From: UBA685 sp002299005
Lineage (GTDB): Bacteria; Pseudomonadota; Alphaproteobacteria; Puniceispirillales; Puniceispirillaceae
DNA length: 38,834 bases
Assembly: GCA_963966775.1 (NCBI GenBank)
Contig: CAXAAH010000012.1
Span: 1 to 38,834, forward strand
Reading direction: 5' to 3'
The notes under the pieces were generated by a model. That model ran no database searches and had not been told where the DNA came from. It worked only from the letters and a program-made list of their open reading frames with translations. The translations under genes were made by a program, and so were the position numbers. Below are positions 17,472-26,114 of the stretch, piece after piece; positions within the stretch are counted from its first letter, which is position 1; the number at the start of each line of letters is the position of its first letter.

Positions 17472-17512
17472 TTTCTTGCTCCCTTTCAATAATTTCCAAT
17501 TTTTCATGGATA

Positions 17513-17530
17513 TTATGATTGCAATCTTAA
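17513..17530. promoter_or_regulatory. Candidate LysR operator between ligA and the LysR gene
   Basis: TTATGATTGCAATCTTAA is an 18-base palindrome with a single mismatched pair; the core GATTGCAATC is perfect. It lies about 42 bases before ligA and 53 before the LysR start, in a 111-base divergent gap. On the ligA strand a CATAAT hexamer overlaps its edge with no good -35, as expected for an activator-dependent promoter. No experiment is implied. Confidence 0.5.
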
Positions 17531-17582
17531 AGTAGCCTGTTTTAGAATGTAAGACAATAACCTCTATTTGGAATGTTTGTTC

Positions 17583-18488
17583 ATGAAATGGAACATTGAT
17601 GATCTACCTGTTTTTATCGCTGTTGCAGAGATGCATGGGGTGACAGGTGCGGCCAAAAGGCTGAACATGCCAAAATCAACGGTTAGCCGCACATTATCAC
17701 GGCTTGAGACAGATCTTGAGGTGCGTTTATTCAATCGCAACACGCGCGAATTTAACCTGACCGCTGAGGGTGTTGTGCTATTTCAGCATGCCCAGGTGGT
17801 GATTGACCATGTCAAAGCCACAGATGAGGCGGTCGCAGGCTTGCGCCATAGGCCTTCAGGGGCTTTGAAGGTCTCTATGCCGATGGCTTTTTCGCGTCAT
17901 ATTATTGGCGGTCACCTTGTCGCCTTTGGCGAACGCTATCCTGAGGTAACGCTCCAGCTGATGGTTACGCCTCATAGTGTGAATTTAATGCGCGAAGATT
18001 TGGACCTTGCCTTTGTGGTGGGCCTGCCAGAACAATCTGAGGTGGTTGCCAAGAAAATCCTCGCCTCGCCGCTTATTTGGGTTGCCGCAAAAAGCTATGC
18101 CGAAAACCACCAGCTAGGCACAAGCCTTAATGAGCTAAAGCCGCATCTACTTTATTGTGAGCGTCGCTATCAGATCCCTGATTTGAAAGTCAAAAGCCAA
18201 GAGGGGCGACAAGAGCTTGATACATCAAAGCTGATGAGTGTGAATGACCCGCTGATCCTAAAGCAGATTATCCTCGATGGCGGGGGCATAAGCCTATTGC
18301 CACAAATCTATTGCCGCAAAGAATTACAATCAGGTGAACTGATAGAAGTATTCACAGACATCCAATCAGATGAACGTGCAGAGGTCTATGCCTTGATGCC
18401 GTCATTACGTCTACAACCACAAAAAGCACGTTTATTCATTGAATTTGTCGAAGAAATCGTCTCAGACGCCATCACAGATAGCGGATGA
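17583..18488 (+). CDS. LysR-type transcriptional regulator, likely of the lig operon
   Basis: A 301-residue LTTR. The N-terminal winged HTH is classic: LPVFIAVAEMHGVTGAAKRL, MPKSTVSRTLSRLETDLEVRLFNRNTREFNLTAEG (about residues 8-65). The remainder is the periplasmic-binding-like effector domain (GALKVSMPMAF at about 92, DLDLAFVVG at about 139). The ATG at 17583 is preferred to an upstream TTG. Being divergent from ligA across 111 bases, it is the expected activator (the role of LigR/PmdR in other bacteria), probably sensing protocatechuate or a ring-cleavage product; that is inference from position. Confidence 0.88.
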   Translation: MKWNIDDLPVFIAVAEMHGVTGAAKRLNMPKSTVSRTLSRLETDLEVRLFNRNTREFNLTAEGVVLFQHAQVVIDHVKATDEAVAGLRHRPSGALKVSMPMAFSRHIIGGHLVAFGERYPEVTLQLMVTPHSVNLMREDLDLAFVVGLPEQSEVVAKKILASPLIWVAAKSYAENHQLGTSLNELKPHLLYCERRYQIPDLKVKSQEGRQELDTSKLMSVNDPLILKQIILDGGGISLLPQIYCRKELQSGELIEVFTDIQSDERAEVYALMPSLRLQPQKARLFIEFVEEIVSDAITDSG

Positions 18489-18592
18489 GGTCCATTAAGA
18501 AACAGATAAGAAACAAATCACATATAGGGGGAAAAGCGCTTGATAGTGAGCCTTTATTCCCTAAGACTAACAACATCTAAAGGGGAGTATTT

Positions 18593-19342
18593 ATGAAATT
18601 AGCAGTAACAGGCGGTGTATCAGGCATCGGCAAAGCAACCATCGACTATTTATTAGCACAAGGTCACGAGGTCACGATTTATGATCTGAATAAACCCGAC
18701 TTTGATTGCGATTATATTCCTCTGAATTTGATGGATGAGGCCTCTATCGATGCGGCGATTGCCCAGACCTCTGGCAGCTATGACGGGCTTTGTCATATTG
18801 CGGGTGTACCGCCGCGCGATGATAATACTCTGCCCTGTTTGATGATTAACGCGGTTGGCGCGTTTCGTTTCATTGATGGCTTTATGCCGCATCTGAAAAA
18901 AGGTGGGGCTGTGGTCAGTGTTGCCTCTAAAGCAGGGGCAGGCTGGGAGAATAACACAGCCATGCTTGATAGTCTCATTGCCACAAAGCCTGATGAGCTT
19001 GAAGCATGGGCCGCAAGCAATGAGGTCAATGCAACCTTTGCGTACCGTTTATCAAAGCAGGCTGTTATTTATTGGCATATATTGCAAGTCTCAAAACATA
19101 TTGGCAATCATCGCTTTAACACCGTCAGCCCAGCGGCTGTGGATACAGGCATTCTTGATGATTTCGTCAAAGCATTTGGCCCGCAGGTTCAGGCCAATCT
19201 GGCACGTGTCGGGCGCCCTGGCAAACCAGAGGAAGTCGCATCAACCATTAGCTTTTTGGTCTCAGATCAGGCAAGCTGGCTCAACGGTATCGATATTATT
19301 ATCGATGGCGGTATGGGCGCCCTTAACGCAAATCTGGATTAA
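18593..19342 (+). CDS. SDR oxidoreductase, 3-alpha-HSD / coniferyl-alcohol dehydrogenase type
   Basis: A 249-residue SDR with TGGVSGIGKATID (residues 5-17) and an intact YRLSK catalytic motif (about 160), with about 40 residues between the Ser strand (VVSVASKAGAG) and that Tyr. This long insert is typical of the 3-alpha-hydroxysteroid/coniferyl-alcohol dehydrogenase group. C-terminal VSPAAVDTGILDDF and NGIDIIIDGGMGAL are normal. AGGGGAG lies 5 bases before the ATG. The aldehyde dehydrogenase starts 4 bases after its stop, so together they could take an alcohol to an acid. An aromatic (lignin-type) alcohol is favoured by the lig neighbourhood, but not proven. Confidence 0.85.
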   Translation: MKLAVTGGVSGIGKATIDYLLAQGHEVTIYDLNKPDFDCDYIPLNLMDEASIDAAIAQTSGSYDGLCHIAGVPPRDDNTLPCLMINAVGAFRFIDGFMPHLKKGGAVVSVASKAGAGWENNTAMLDSLIATKPDELEAWAASNEVNATFAYRLSKQAVIYWHILQVSKHIGNHRFNTVSPAAVDTGILDDFVKAFGPQVQANLARVGRPGKPEEVASTISFLVSDQASWLNGIDIIIDGGMGALNANLD

Positions 19343-19346
19343 TAAA

Positions 19347-20816
19347 ATGATTGAAACAAACTTATATATTGATGGGCAAATGCGCGCCGCCAGAACAGGC
19401 GAGCGCTATGCCATACATAACCCTGCCAACCCAGAAGAGATTGTCGGCCATGCCGCAGCGGCTGGCATTGATGATGTGGACGATGCCATTGCGGCGGCCC
19501 AAACCGCCTATCAAAGCTGGTCATCTCTCAGCATTGATGAGCGTGCCGCCCATCTCAGCCATATTGCCAGCCATTTGAACGAAGATGCCGCCGATGTGGA
19601 TATGCGCACAAGGCTCTTCACAAGAGAACATGGCAAGACGCTTTTTGAGACAGGCATTGAAATTAACAGGCTAGCTGATCGCTTTGGTCAGGTTGCTGGT
19701 TTTGCCGAAGCCCTCAAGGAAGAAGACGCCATTAAGGGCAAGCAATTTGATACGATTGTGACCCGCCAATCGCGCGGTGTTGTGACGTTGATTGTGCCAT
19801 GGAATTGGCCGCTGGCTATTCTAGGCTCAAAATTACCGCAAGCCTTATTGGCGGGTAATACGGTTGTGATTAAATTATCAGAACAAGCCACCCTCGCCCC
19901 TGCGCTTACCATCATGAAGATTGCTGGCATGTTGCCAAAGGGCGTTATCAACCTCATCACAGGTGATGGCACAATCATTGGCGACAGGCTCGTTGGTCAT
20001 CCAAAGGTGCGCCATGTGAATTTCACAGGCTCTATTCCCATTGGCCGTCATGTGATGGCAACTGCCTCGCAAGCTTTGACGCCTGTCACATTGGAATTAG
20101 GCGGTAATGATGCCGGTATCTTGCTTGATGATGTCAGCCTTGATGAAGGCTTTTTCAAGAAGCTTTATATCAGTGCGTTTCTCTCATCAGGCCAGATTTG
20201 CATGGCCCTAAAGCGCCTTTATGTAGACCGTAAAATCTTTGATGAAGTCGTAGATGGCCTGTCTGCCGTGCTTAACAACCAAGTTATTGGTGATGGCCTC
20301 ATTGAGGGCGTCACGATGGGCCCTCTTAACAACGTCAAACAGCAAAAAATCGTCTCAGACATGACGGATGAGGCAACAGCCAAAGGCGCTGATGTGCGCT
20401 TCTTTGGCAAGGTGCATGATGAGGCACAATTCGAGAAGGGCTATTTCTTGCGTCCCTCATTAGTCGTCAATGCCGCGCCAGATTTGTCTGTTGTGCGTGA
20501 TGAGCAATTTGGCCCGACACTGCCTGTGGTGGCGTTTGATAGCGAAGAAGAAGCCACCCATCTTGCCAATGATAGTGACTATGGCCTCAGCTCATCTGTC
20601 TGGTCACAAGACACAGAGCGCGCCATGCAACTTGCCCGAAAGCTAGAGGCAGGCTTTACCAATATCAATGGTCACGGCCCAACAGCTATGGATGGGCTAT
20701 CACCGTTTGGTGGTGTGAAAAACTCTGGCATTGGCAGAAATTTTGGCCTAGAGGGCATCAAGCAGTTCCAAGATGTCCACTCCATTTCAGCGCCTGTCGG
20801 TGCGTTGCTTGACTAG
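19347..20816 (+). CDS. NAD(P)-dependent aldehyde dehydrogenase (benzaldehyde/vanillin-type context)
   Basis: A 489-residue ALDH-superfamily enzyme of normal length. PWNWPLA (Asn153), LELGGND (Glu250), and SGQIC (Cys285, nucleophile) are present, as are the FTGSIPIG cofactor loop (227-233) and the C-terminal PFGGVKNSGIGR. The start is the ATG at 19347, four bases past the SDR stop; coding-like reading further upstream in this frame lies inside the SDR gene and is spurious. The last base of the gene is followed by a hairpin. Oxidation of an aromatic aldehyde such as 4-hydroxybenzaldehyde or vanillin would supply PobA or LigAB substrates; this is inference. Confidence 0.9.
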   Translation: MIETNLYIDGQMRAARTGERYAIHNPANPEEIVGHAAAAGIDDVDDAIAAAQTAYQSWSSLSIDERAAHLSHIASHLNEDAADVDMRTRLFTREHGKTLFETGIEINRLADRFGQVAGFAEALKEEDAIKGKQFDTIVTRQSRGVVTLIVPWNWPLAILGSKLPQALLAGNTVVIKLSEQATLAPALTIMKIAGMLPKGVINLITGDGTIIGDRLVGHPKVRHVNFTGSIPIGRHVMATASQALTPVTLELGGNDAGILLDDVSLDEGFFKKLYISAFLSSGQICMALKRLYVDRKIFDEVVDGLSAVLNNQVIGDGLIEGVTMGPLNNVKQQKIVSDMTDEATAKGADVRFFGKVHDEAQFEKGYFLRPSLVVNAAPDLSVVRDEQFGPTLPVVAFDSEEEATHLANDSDYGLSSSVWSQDTERAMQLARKLEAGFTNINGHGPTAMDGLSPFGGVKNSGIGRNFGLEGIKQFQDVHSISAPVGALLD

Positions 20817-20818
20817 TT

Positions 20819-20835
20819 CCCCTTTATAAAAGGGG
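20819..20835 (+). terminator. Hairpin after the aldehyde dehydrogenase gene
   Basis: CCCCTTT (20819-20825), loop ATA, AAAGGGG (20829-20835): a perfect seven-pair stem starting three bases after the stop region. It has no U-tract, so it may be an attenuator, an RNA-stability element or a weak terminator within the SDR-ALDH-IclR unit. Confidence 0.5.
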
Positions 20836-20850
20836 CCTTGTCTTGCAAGG
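20836..20850 (+). promoter_or_regulatory. Second hairpin holding part of the IclR ribosome site
   Basis: CCTTG (20836-20840), loop TCTTG, CAAGG (20846-20850). The AAGGA that serves as SD for the IclR gene (ATG at 20861) begins at 20847, so its AAGG lies in the stem. The stem is short; folding could damp translation of the regulator. Confidence 0.4.
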
Positions 20851-20860
20851 ATAATAGATA

Positions 20861-21673
20861 ATGAGCCCGAAACAAATTAGAGCCCTTGATAGAGGCCTGA
20901 TGGTTATTGAAGCCCTCTCTCATGGGGGTTCATTATCGCTTGCCCAATTGCGCGAAAAGACAGCGCTTGATAATGCGACCCTATTGCGCATTATCGCAAC
21001 CCTCATCGAACGTGGTTGGGTGCGCCAATTACTGGTCGAAAAGAAATATGAATTAACGCATTCCCTCGGCAAGATATTAGGCGCCCAGTCACGCGCCCAC
21101 CCGATCGCCGAATTAGCGACACCTATTTTACTGAAATTAAAAGAAAACCCACTTGGCTTGCCCTCTGATCTCTGTGCGATTATCGGCGATGGCCTGTTTG
21201 AGGTCGTGGAAAGCACAAGGTCGCGGGGCCCGATGGCACAACAGCGCACAGGTCTCGGCCTTCGGCCCTCGCTCTTCCGCTCAGCCCATGGCCGCACCAT
21301 CCTCACCTCACTATCAGCAGAAAAGCGCGCGCGCCACATAGACGCCTTTTTAAACCGCGCACGAAAAGAGGATATTGCTTGGCATAAAACAGGTCTCATT
21401 ACGGCAGAAATTAACAAAGCCAAAGCAGATGGGTATGCCCTGCGTGAAGCCGAATATTGGGAGCCTCCCTTTGATGAGACACCAGAGGTAGGGGCTGTGG
21501 CTGTGAGTATCAAGAATAAAACAGGCATCTATGGGTCGGTTAGCTTGATATGGCTAGAGGACCAATTCACAATAGATGATTTGAAAAAAGCAGGGCTGGT
21601 TGACCAGCTAAAAAGCGCGGCAGATACAATCGCACAAGCGCTTTTGGATAATAAGATTAAGGCGCCCGATTAA
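20861..21673 (+). CDS. IclR family transcriptional regulator
   Basis: A 270-residue IclR protein. The winged HTH occupies about residues 1-65 (RALDRGLMVIEALSHGGSLSLAQLREKTALDNATLLRIIATLIERGWV), and the effector GAF-like domain follows (ELTHSLGKILGAQSR; RRSLFRSAHGRTIL region about 145; AVSIKNKTGIYGSVSLIWL about 208). IclR members often govern aromatic catabolism (PobR, PcaU, PcaR in Acinetobacter and Pseudomonas). It is placed right after SDR-ALDH and could regulate that operon, pobA, or the nearby sulfatase/TRAP operon; target unknown. Convergent with the TAXI gene. Confidence 0.86.
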   Translation: MSPKQIRALDRGLMVIEALSHGGSLSLAQLREKTALDNATLLRIIATLIERGWVRQLLVEKKYELTHSLGKILGAQSRAHPIAELATPILLKLKENPLGLPSDLCAIIGDGLFEVVESTRSRGPMAQQRTGLGLRPSLFRSAHGRTILTSLSAEKRARHIDAFLNRARKEDIAWHKTGLITAEINKAKADGYALREAEYWEPPFDETPEVGAVAVSIKNKTGIYGSVSLIWLEDQFTIDDLKKAGLVDQLKSAADTIAQALLDNKIKAPD

Positions 21674-21699
21674 GAAATAAAATCGCCTTGAGCGGGGAA

Positions 21700-21727
21700 T
21701 ATGCGCCGACCAAACAGCCGGCGCATA
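21700..21727. terminator. Inverted repeat between convergent genes
   Basis: TATGCGCCG (21700-21708) and CGGCGCATA (21719-21727) form a nine-pair GC-rich stem with a ten-base loop. It sits between the convergent stops of the IclR gene (21673) and the TAXI gene (21736), so it could terminate both. A clean U-run is missing on either side; on the minus strand an A/T stretch precedes the stem. Confidence 0.55.
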
Positions 21728-21735
21728 AAAGATAC

Positions 21736-22713
21736 TTAGTTCAATACACCAACTTCACGATAATAACGTGCCGCACCAGGGTGCAGTGTCAGGCCACCGA
21801 TATTCTTCGGCGCATAGTCAACACTCAACTCTTTTGCCCATGGCGCATCTGATGTGATATCGCCGACATTATCCCAGAATGTCTTTGTGACATTATAGAC
21901 AAGCTCTTCGCTCAAATCAGAGTTGATAAGAATACCAACCGGCACGTTCATTGACATCACAGGGCCAGTGTTCTTCTGACCGGCATAGCTGCCAGCTGGG
22001 ATTTCATCAAGATAGCGGAATTTGCCCAAGAATTTAGTCACAGCTTCGCCTTCATAGCTTTCAGGGCCGATGAAACGCACATCTTCTGTTTCTGTAAACT
22101 GGATGAACTGACCACATGGATCGATACAGCCATTGACATAGACATCAATCTTGCCATCTAGGAATGCCTGATAGCCTGTCTGCCAGTTTGCCTTAATCGC
22201 TTCGTAATCTTCGCCAACTTCAAGACCTGTTGTCGCTTTGATCCAGCCACGTGCCGCGTTATAAGCGCCGCCACCTTGTGGGCCAAGGAACACTGATGCG
22301 CCTTCAATATCGTCAAGCACATTGATATCGCTATCCGCACGCACGGCAAAGTGATACTGGCCATAAGGGTAGAGCATCAATAGCTGTACCTTCTTGGCAA
22401 GCTCAGGTGCTTCTGCTTCTTTGGCATACATTGCCTTGCCTGTTGACATCAAGAAGTGAACGACCTGGTTACCCATTGACATATCAAGGTTGCCACGGCC
22501 GACTTCCATCATATGCAATGTTGCAGCACCGCCGCCAGCGACTTCAATCTCTACACCATCAAGGTTGTTAGTGACCACATTGGCAAAAGTAGACATTGTG
22601 ATAGCCGCACTTAGGTTTGGTGCGATTGTTGCCATTTTCAACTTCACATCTTCTGCCATTGCCGCTGTGGACAACAACAAAGATGCTGTTAAGGCTAAAG
22701 TAAATTTACGCAT
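21736..22713 (-). CDS. TRAP transporter solute-binding protein, TAXI family
   Basis: A 325-residue periplasmic binding protein with a signal peptide of about 20 residues ending in AAMA. The family is recognised by GGGAATLHMMEVGRGNLDMSMGNQ (about 60-83), the VQLLMLYPYGQYHFAVRADSDI region (about 110-131) and IEGASVFLGPQGGGAYNAARGWI (about 138-160). TAXI proteins partner fused TRAP permeases for Na+-driven uptake of organic acids. GGAGG lies 6 bases upstream of the ATG. It closes the operon after the permease gene, 38 bases away. The ligand cannot be named; the sulfatase genes upstream suggest a sulfate ester or its product. Confidence 0.88.
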   Translation of the reverse strand: MRKFTLALTASLLLSTAAMAEDVKLKMATIAPNLSAAITMSTFANVVTNNLDGVEIEVAGGGAATLHMMEVGRGNLDMSMGNQVVHFLMSTGKAMYAKEAEAPELAKKVQLLMLYPYGQYHFAVRADSDINVLDDIEGASVFLGPQGGGAYNAARGWIKATTGLEVGEDYEAIKANWQTGYQAFLDGKIDVYVNGCIDPCGQFIQFTETEDVRFIGPESYEGEAVTKFLGKFRYLDEIPAGSYAGQKNTGPVMSMNVPVGILINSDLSEELVYNVTKTFWDNVGDITSDAPWAKELSVDYAPKNIGGLTLHPGAARYYREVGVLN

Positions 22714-22751
22714 TATTTCCTCCCAATAGATTGCGTTTTATCTTAACAGCG

Positions 22752-24830
22752 TCACCCGCTTGCTTGTTGCTTATTCAAAACAAGTCGGTGTGCCATAATC
22801 AGGACAACTCCAAAAATAAGAGCTGTGCCAGAAATTGTTAAAGAAGGGAACAGGACCAAGATGCCTGTAACACTTCTTAAAATACGTTCAACCAAGGTTA
22901 AACGATACTTTTCCATACCTGTTAGCGCAGAAGTCAAAAGCCACATAGCCATCACAAAGGCGATGACAATCCAGCCGAGATCTCCCCAGCTAACGGTTGA
23001 AATATCAATCATCGCGTTACTCTTTGGTAACTCCTCCCCAAACCATACAAACAAAGTTTGCAGCTTGTAAATCACCGCCGGGTGATAGACAAAGATGAAC
23101 GGGATGATAAAGCCTGCCAATGATAGGCGCGCCGCTTGAAAGCCTGTTTGCAAGGGCGGTGCGCCTGCGATAGGGGCGGCGGCAAAGGCGGCCAAAGCCA
23201 CAGGCGGCGTCACAGTCGAGATAACCGCGAAGAACACCACAAATAAATGCAATGTCAAAGGCGCTACGCCCACCGTATCAATGCCTGATGACAAAGCGAT
23301 CACGATGATAAAGTAAGTCGCACCAGGTGGCAGACCCATGCCCAAAATAATTGAGCCAAGCGCCACAACGACCAATGTTAGGAATAATGGCCCTTCTGAT
23401 AATTGCGCCAATAACAGTGATAAGCGACCAGAGAAGCCTGAGACTTGGATAAGCCCCACAATCAGACCGATAGCCGCCACAATCACAATAATGCTTGCCG
23501 CCATACGCCCGCCAGCTGTCAGCGCCCCAAGCACCTTCTTGCTATCCCTAAATTCGGGGAAGAGTACGAGTGATGAGATAAGTGCCGCAACGAAGCCATA
23601 AAAGCCAGCCTTCAACACCGATGGCTGGGCAAATAGGAAATAGCTGAGCACCGAAATTGGGATGATGAAGACCAAACATTGCACCAATTCATGGCGTGTA
23701 AGAGACGGTCTTTTATCCTTTGGCAGAGGGCCAATGCCTTGCTTGCGTGCTTCGAAATAGACCGTCATGAATGTGCCAAAATAATAGAACACAGCCGGGA
23801 TAATGGCCGCCACAACAATATAGCGATATTCAAGGCCAATCTGCCCTGCTACGAAGAAAGCAACCACGCCCATCACAGGGGGCATAATCTGGCCACCTGT
23901 CGATGCGGCGGCTTCGACGGCGGCGGCAAAAGATGGCTTGAAACCAGACTTTTTAATCACAGGAATTGTCATCACACCCGTGGAGACCACATTCGATATG
24001 GCCGCCCCTGAGAGCGTGCCGAAAAGCGCTGATGAGGCAACCGCCGCATGCGCCGCGCCGCCTGTGAGACCGCCTGTTAGACGATTGGCTATCTTCATCA
24101 AAAGAGCGCCCGCACCAGAGGCTGTTAGGACAGAGCCGAAGATGATGAAAATCAGCACATTGCCAGAGACAACCTGCAATGGCTGGCCAAAGATACCGCC
24201 TGTTTGTGACCAGAAATTCAGCACCATAGAGCGCATTGATTGCGGCAATGTACTCTCAGAGCCAGAAAAGATCCCGACCCATTCAGGCAAATAGCCGCGG
24301 ATAAAAAAATAGACAATCCAGAACAGGCAAAAGAACACGATGAAGGCACCAAATAAATGCCATGTTAGATAGAGCGTTATCGCTGTGATAATCGCAAAAC
24401 AGACATAATCAAGCAATCCGGCTGAAGGCAATATCCCGCCATCTGTCGCAAATAGATTTGATATCCAGATGACCAACAATATGGTTGTGACAGCTGATAT
24501 GACGCCGTTCTTTAACGAAGAGCGATGCAAATTAAGCGAGGTCGCAAGGAAGCCTAATAACAGCGGCAGGCCTAAAATCATGCCGGTGGGCAATAACACC
24601 CCTTGCTCAAAAGACCGATAGGCCGCGCCAAGCCAATGGGTTTTCAGCAACACACGCTTATCACGGCGTGACAACTCTTCCCATTCAGGGCTTGTGGTCT
24701 CGATGAACCATTTCACAAGCTCGCCAATGGGCCCTGATGAGGCATAAATCAGCACAACAAATGCCAAAAGAAACGCAGCAAAATCTGCGGCCGTTTTGTT
24801 AAATGAAACCTGATCGCTCTGGCTTGTCAT
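22752..24830 (-). CDS. TRAP transporter fused permease (DctQ-DctM type)
   Basis: A 692-residue membrane protein carrying the small and large TRAP subunits in one chain, the usual partner of TAXI binding proteins. The N-terminal quarter has four hydrophobic segments (DctQ-like). The DctM part shows SALFGTLSGAAISNVVSTGVMTIPVIKKSGF (about 266-296), AVEAAASTGGQIMPPVMGVVAFFVAG (about 300-325) and the C-terminal LGMGLPPGATYFIIVI and STVTPPVALAAFAAAPIAG. The start has AGGGGAA upstream in the end of the MBL gene, three bases after that gene's stop, so expression is coupled. Inner-membrane Na+-dependent importer by family. Confidence 0.9.
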   Translation of the reverse strand: MTSQSDQVSFNKTAADFAAFLLAFVVLIYASSGPIGELVKWFIETTSPEWEELSRRDKRVLLKTHWLGAAYRSFEQGVLLPTGMILGLPLLLGFLATSLNLHRSSLKNGVISAVTTILLVIWISNLFATDGGILPSAGLLDYVCFAIITAITLYLTWHLFGAFIVFFCLFWIVYFFIRGYLPEWVGIFSGSESTLPQSMRSMVLNFWSQTGGIFGQPLQVVSGNVLIFIIFGSVLTASGAGALLMKIANRLTGGLTGGAAHAAVASSALFGTLSGAAISNVVSTGVMTIPVIKKSGFKPSFAAAVEAAASTGGQIMPPVMGVVAFFVAGQIGLEYRYIVVAAIIPAVFYYFGTFMTVYFEARKQGIGPLPKDKRPSLTRHELVQCLVFIIPISVLSYFLFAQPSVLKAGFYGFVAALISSLVLFPEFRDSKKVLGALTAGGRMAASIIVIVAAIGLIVGLIQVSGFSGRLSLLLAQLSEGPLFLTLVVVALGSIILGMGLPPGATYFIIVIALSSGIDTVGVAPLTLHLFVVFFAVISTVTPPVALAAFAAAPIAGAPPLQTGFQAARLSLAGFIIPFIFVYHPAVIYKLQTLFVWFGEELPKSNAMIDISTVSWGDLGWIVIAFVMAMWLLTSALTGMEKYRLTLVERILRSVTGILVLFPSLTISGTALIFGVVLIMAHRLVLNKQQASG

Positions 24831-24833
24831 GCC

Positions 24834-26114
24834 CTATTCCCCTGCCTCTTTCATAAGAGCCTTTGCCGCCCAAATATAGCTATTACGTGCGGTCGCATTA
24901 ATCTCTATTTCAGCAAGCTGCAACATTGTCTCAGCCTTTAGTGCCTTTGCTTGCCCAGCCATTGCAGGCTGACCAAGGGCAATCAAATGATCACATAGCT
25001 CAAGGCGCCATTGGGCATTATCTGTGTTTTGTGCCGCGCTCATCAACGCCTCTACACCGCCGCATAATTCAGCCATCTTTGTGGCACGATCGGCGCTTGC
25101 TAAGGTGCCAAGGTTGGTGGGGTTACCATCATACCAGCCAAGCGTACCTGTCGCAAAAGCGCGCGCTGACCAATCAAGGCGGCCATAGAATTCTTGCAAC
25201 CATGGCTTATCTTTTAGGTCGTAAGGCAGGGCAATAGTGGCGGCGATATCATCCATTGATACACCCTTATCCATCCCCTCAGCGGTGAAGCGCATGACAT
25301 GCAAAATCGCCTCACGTGTTGTGTGCAATACCTCAGCGACATTCTCAGCACCAAAGACAATCTTTGTATGGCCGGGCGCTAGAATTTCAGGCTTAAGGTC
25401 GGCCATTAATGCCAAGCTATCTGCCCATTTTTGATAGTCACGATAGCTGGTGCCGCGAATAGCATACAGATTTGGAAAGGCGTGATACCAATTATCACCG
25501 CTAAATAAGATGCCCTGCTCTGGCAAATGGACAATCAGATGATCTTCTGTCTCGCCCGGCGCATGGATAAGCTGTGCAGAGACGCCATCTAACTCAATGC
25601 TACCATCGGCATGAATAATTTCATTTGGCGCGATAAAGCCAGCACCCATCCCCTCAACAGGACGATCGCCCGGCCCAACACCAAGGCTAATTCTCTCATC
25701 ATCAGACAGGCCAAAGCCAAATTGCATCAAGGTACGACGCATCAAATGCTTAGCGGCGGTAATCAGATTTTCATCCACATCAACCAAATCAGACTGGAAC
25801 AGATGAGAGGCGATAATCGGCACCTCATTGCCCTCAGAGAACACGCTCGCACCAGAGATATGATCACGGTGGCTATGGGTATAGATAATCCGGCCAACAG
25901 GCTTGTCAGTAATTTTGCGAAACTCAGCGAGGATATTTTCCGCCGCCTTAGTTGTCTCGCTTGTATCAATGATTGTGATGCTTGTTTTGCCTTCAATCAT
26001 ATGGACGTTTGATGCGGCATAACCAATCGCAGACCAGATGCCTGTGCCTAGCTCAACGATTTGTTTTTCTGTTTGTGTGCGTTGTCCAACAAGGGCGGGA
26101 TTCGCTTTCATCAT
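24834..26114 (-). CDS. MBL-fold hydrolase, alkylsulfatase (SdsA1/BDS1)-like
   Basis: A 426-residue metallo-beta-lactamase-fold enzyme. The zinc motif THSHRDH (His80, His82, Asp84, His85), GETEDH and FSGDNWYHAFPN fit, and LGWYDGNPTNLGTL (about 316) is the hallmark of the alkylsulfatase dimerisation domain. Class III sulfatases such as SdsA1 hydrolyse alkyl sulfate esters by C-O cleavage. Those proteins are about 650 residues with a C-terminal SCP2-like domain; that domain is absent here. Its ATG overlaps the stop of the FGly-type sulfatase (ATGA), with AAAGG 8 bases ahead. A sulfatase role is inferred from fold and company; other hydrolases share the fold. Confidence 0.8.
   Translation of the reverse strand: MMKANPALVGQRTQTEKQIVELGTGIWSAIGYAASNVHMIEGKTSITIIDTSETTKAAENILAEFRKITDKPVGRIIYTHSHRDHISGASVFSEGNEVPIIASHLFQSDLVDVDENLITAAKHLMRRTLMQFGFGLSDDERISLGVGPGDRPVEGMGAGFIAPNEIIHADGSIELDGVSAQLIHAPGETEDHLIVHLPEQGILFSGDNWYHAFPNLYAIRGTSYRDYQKWADSLALMADLKPEILAPGHTKIVFGAENVAEVLHTTREAILHVMRFTAEGMDKGVSMDDIAATIALPYDLKDKPWLQEFYGRLDWSARAFATGTLGWYDGNPTNLGTLASADRATKMAELCGGVEALMSAAQNTDNAQWRLELCDHLIALGQPAMAGQAKALKAETMLQLAEIEINATARNSYIWAAKALMKEAGE

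Noticed and set aside
18903..19346. In-frame upstream extension of the aldehyde dehydrogenase
   Set aside because: It overlaps the SDR gene in another frame and does not look like ALDH; the ATG at 19347 follows the SDR stop closely.
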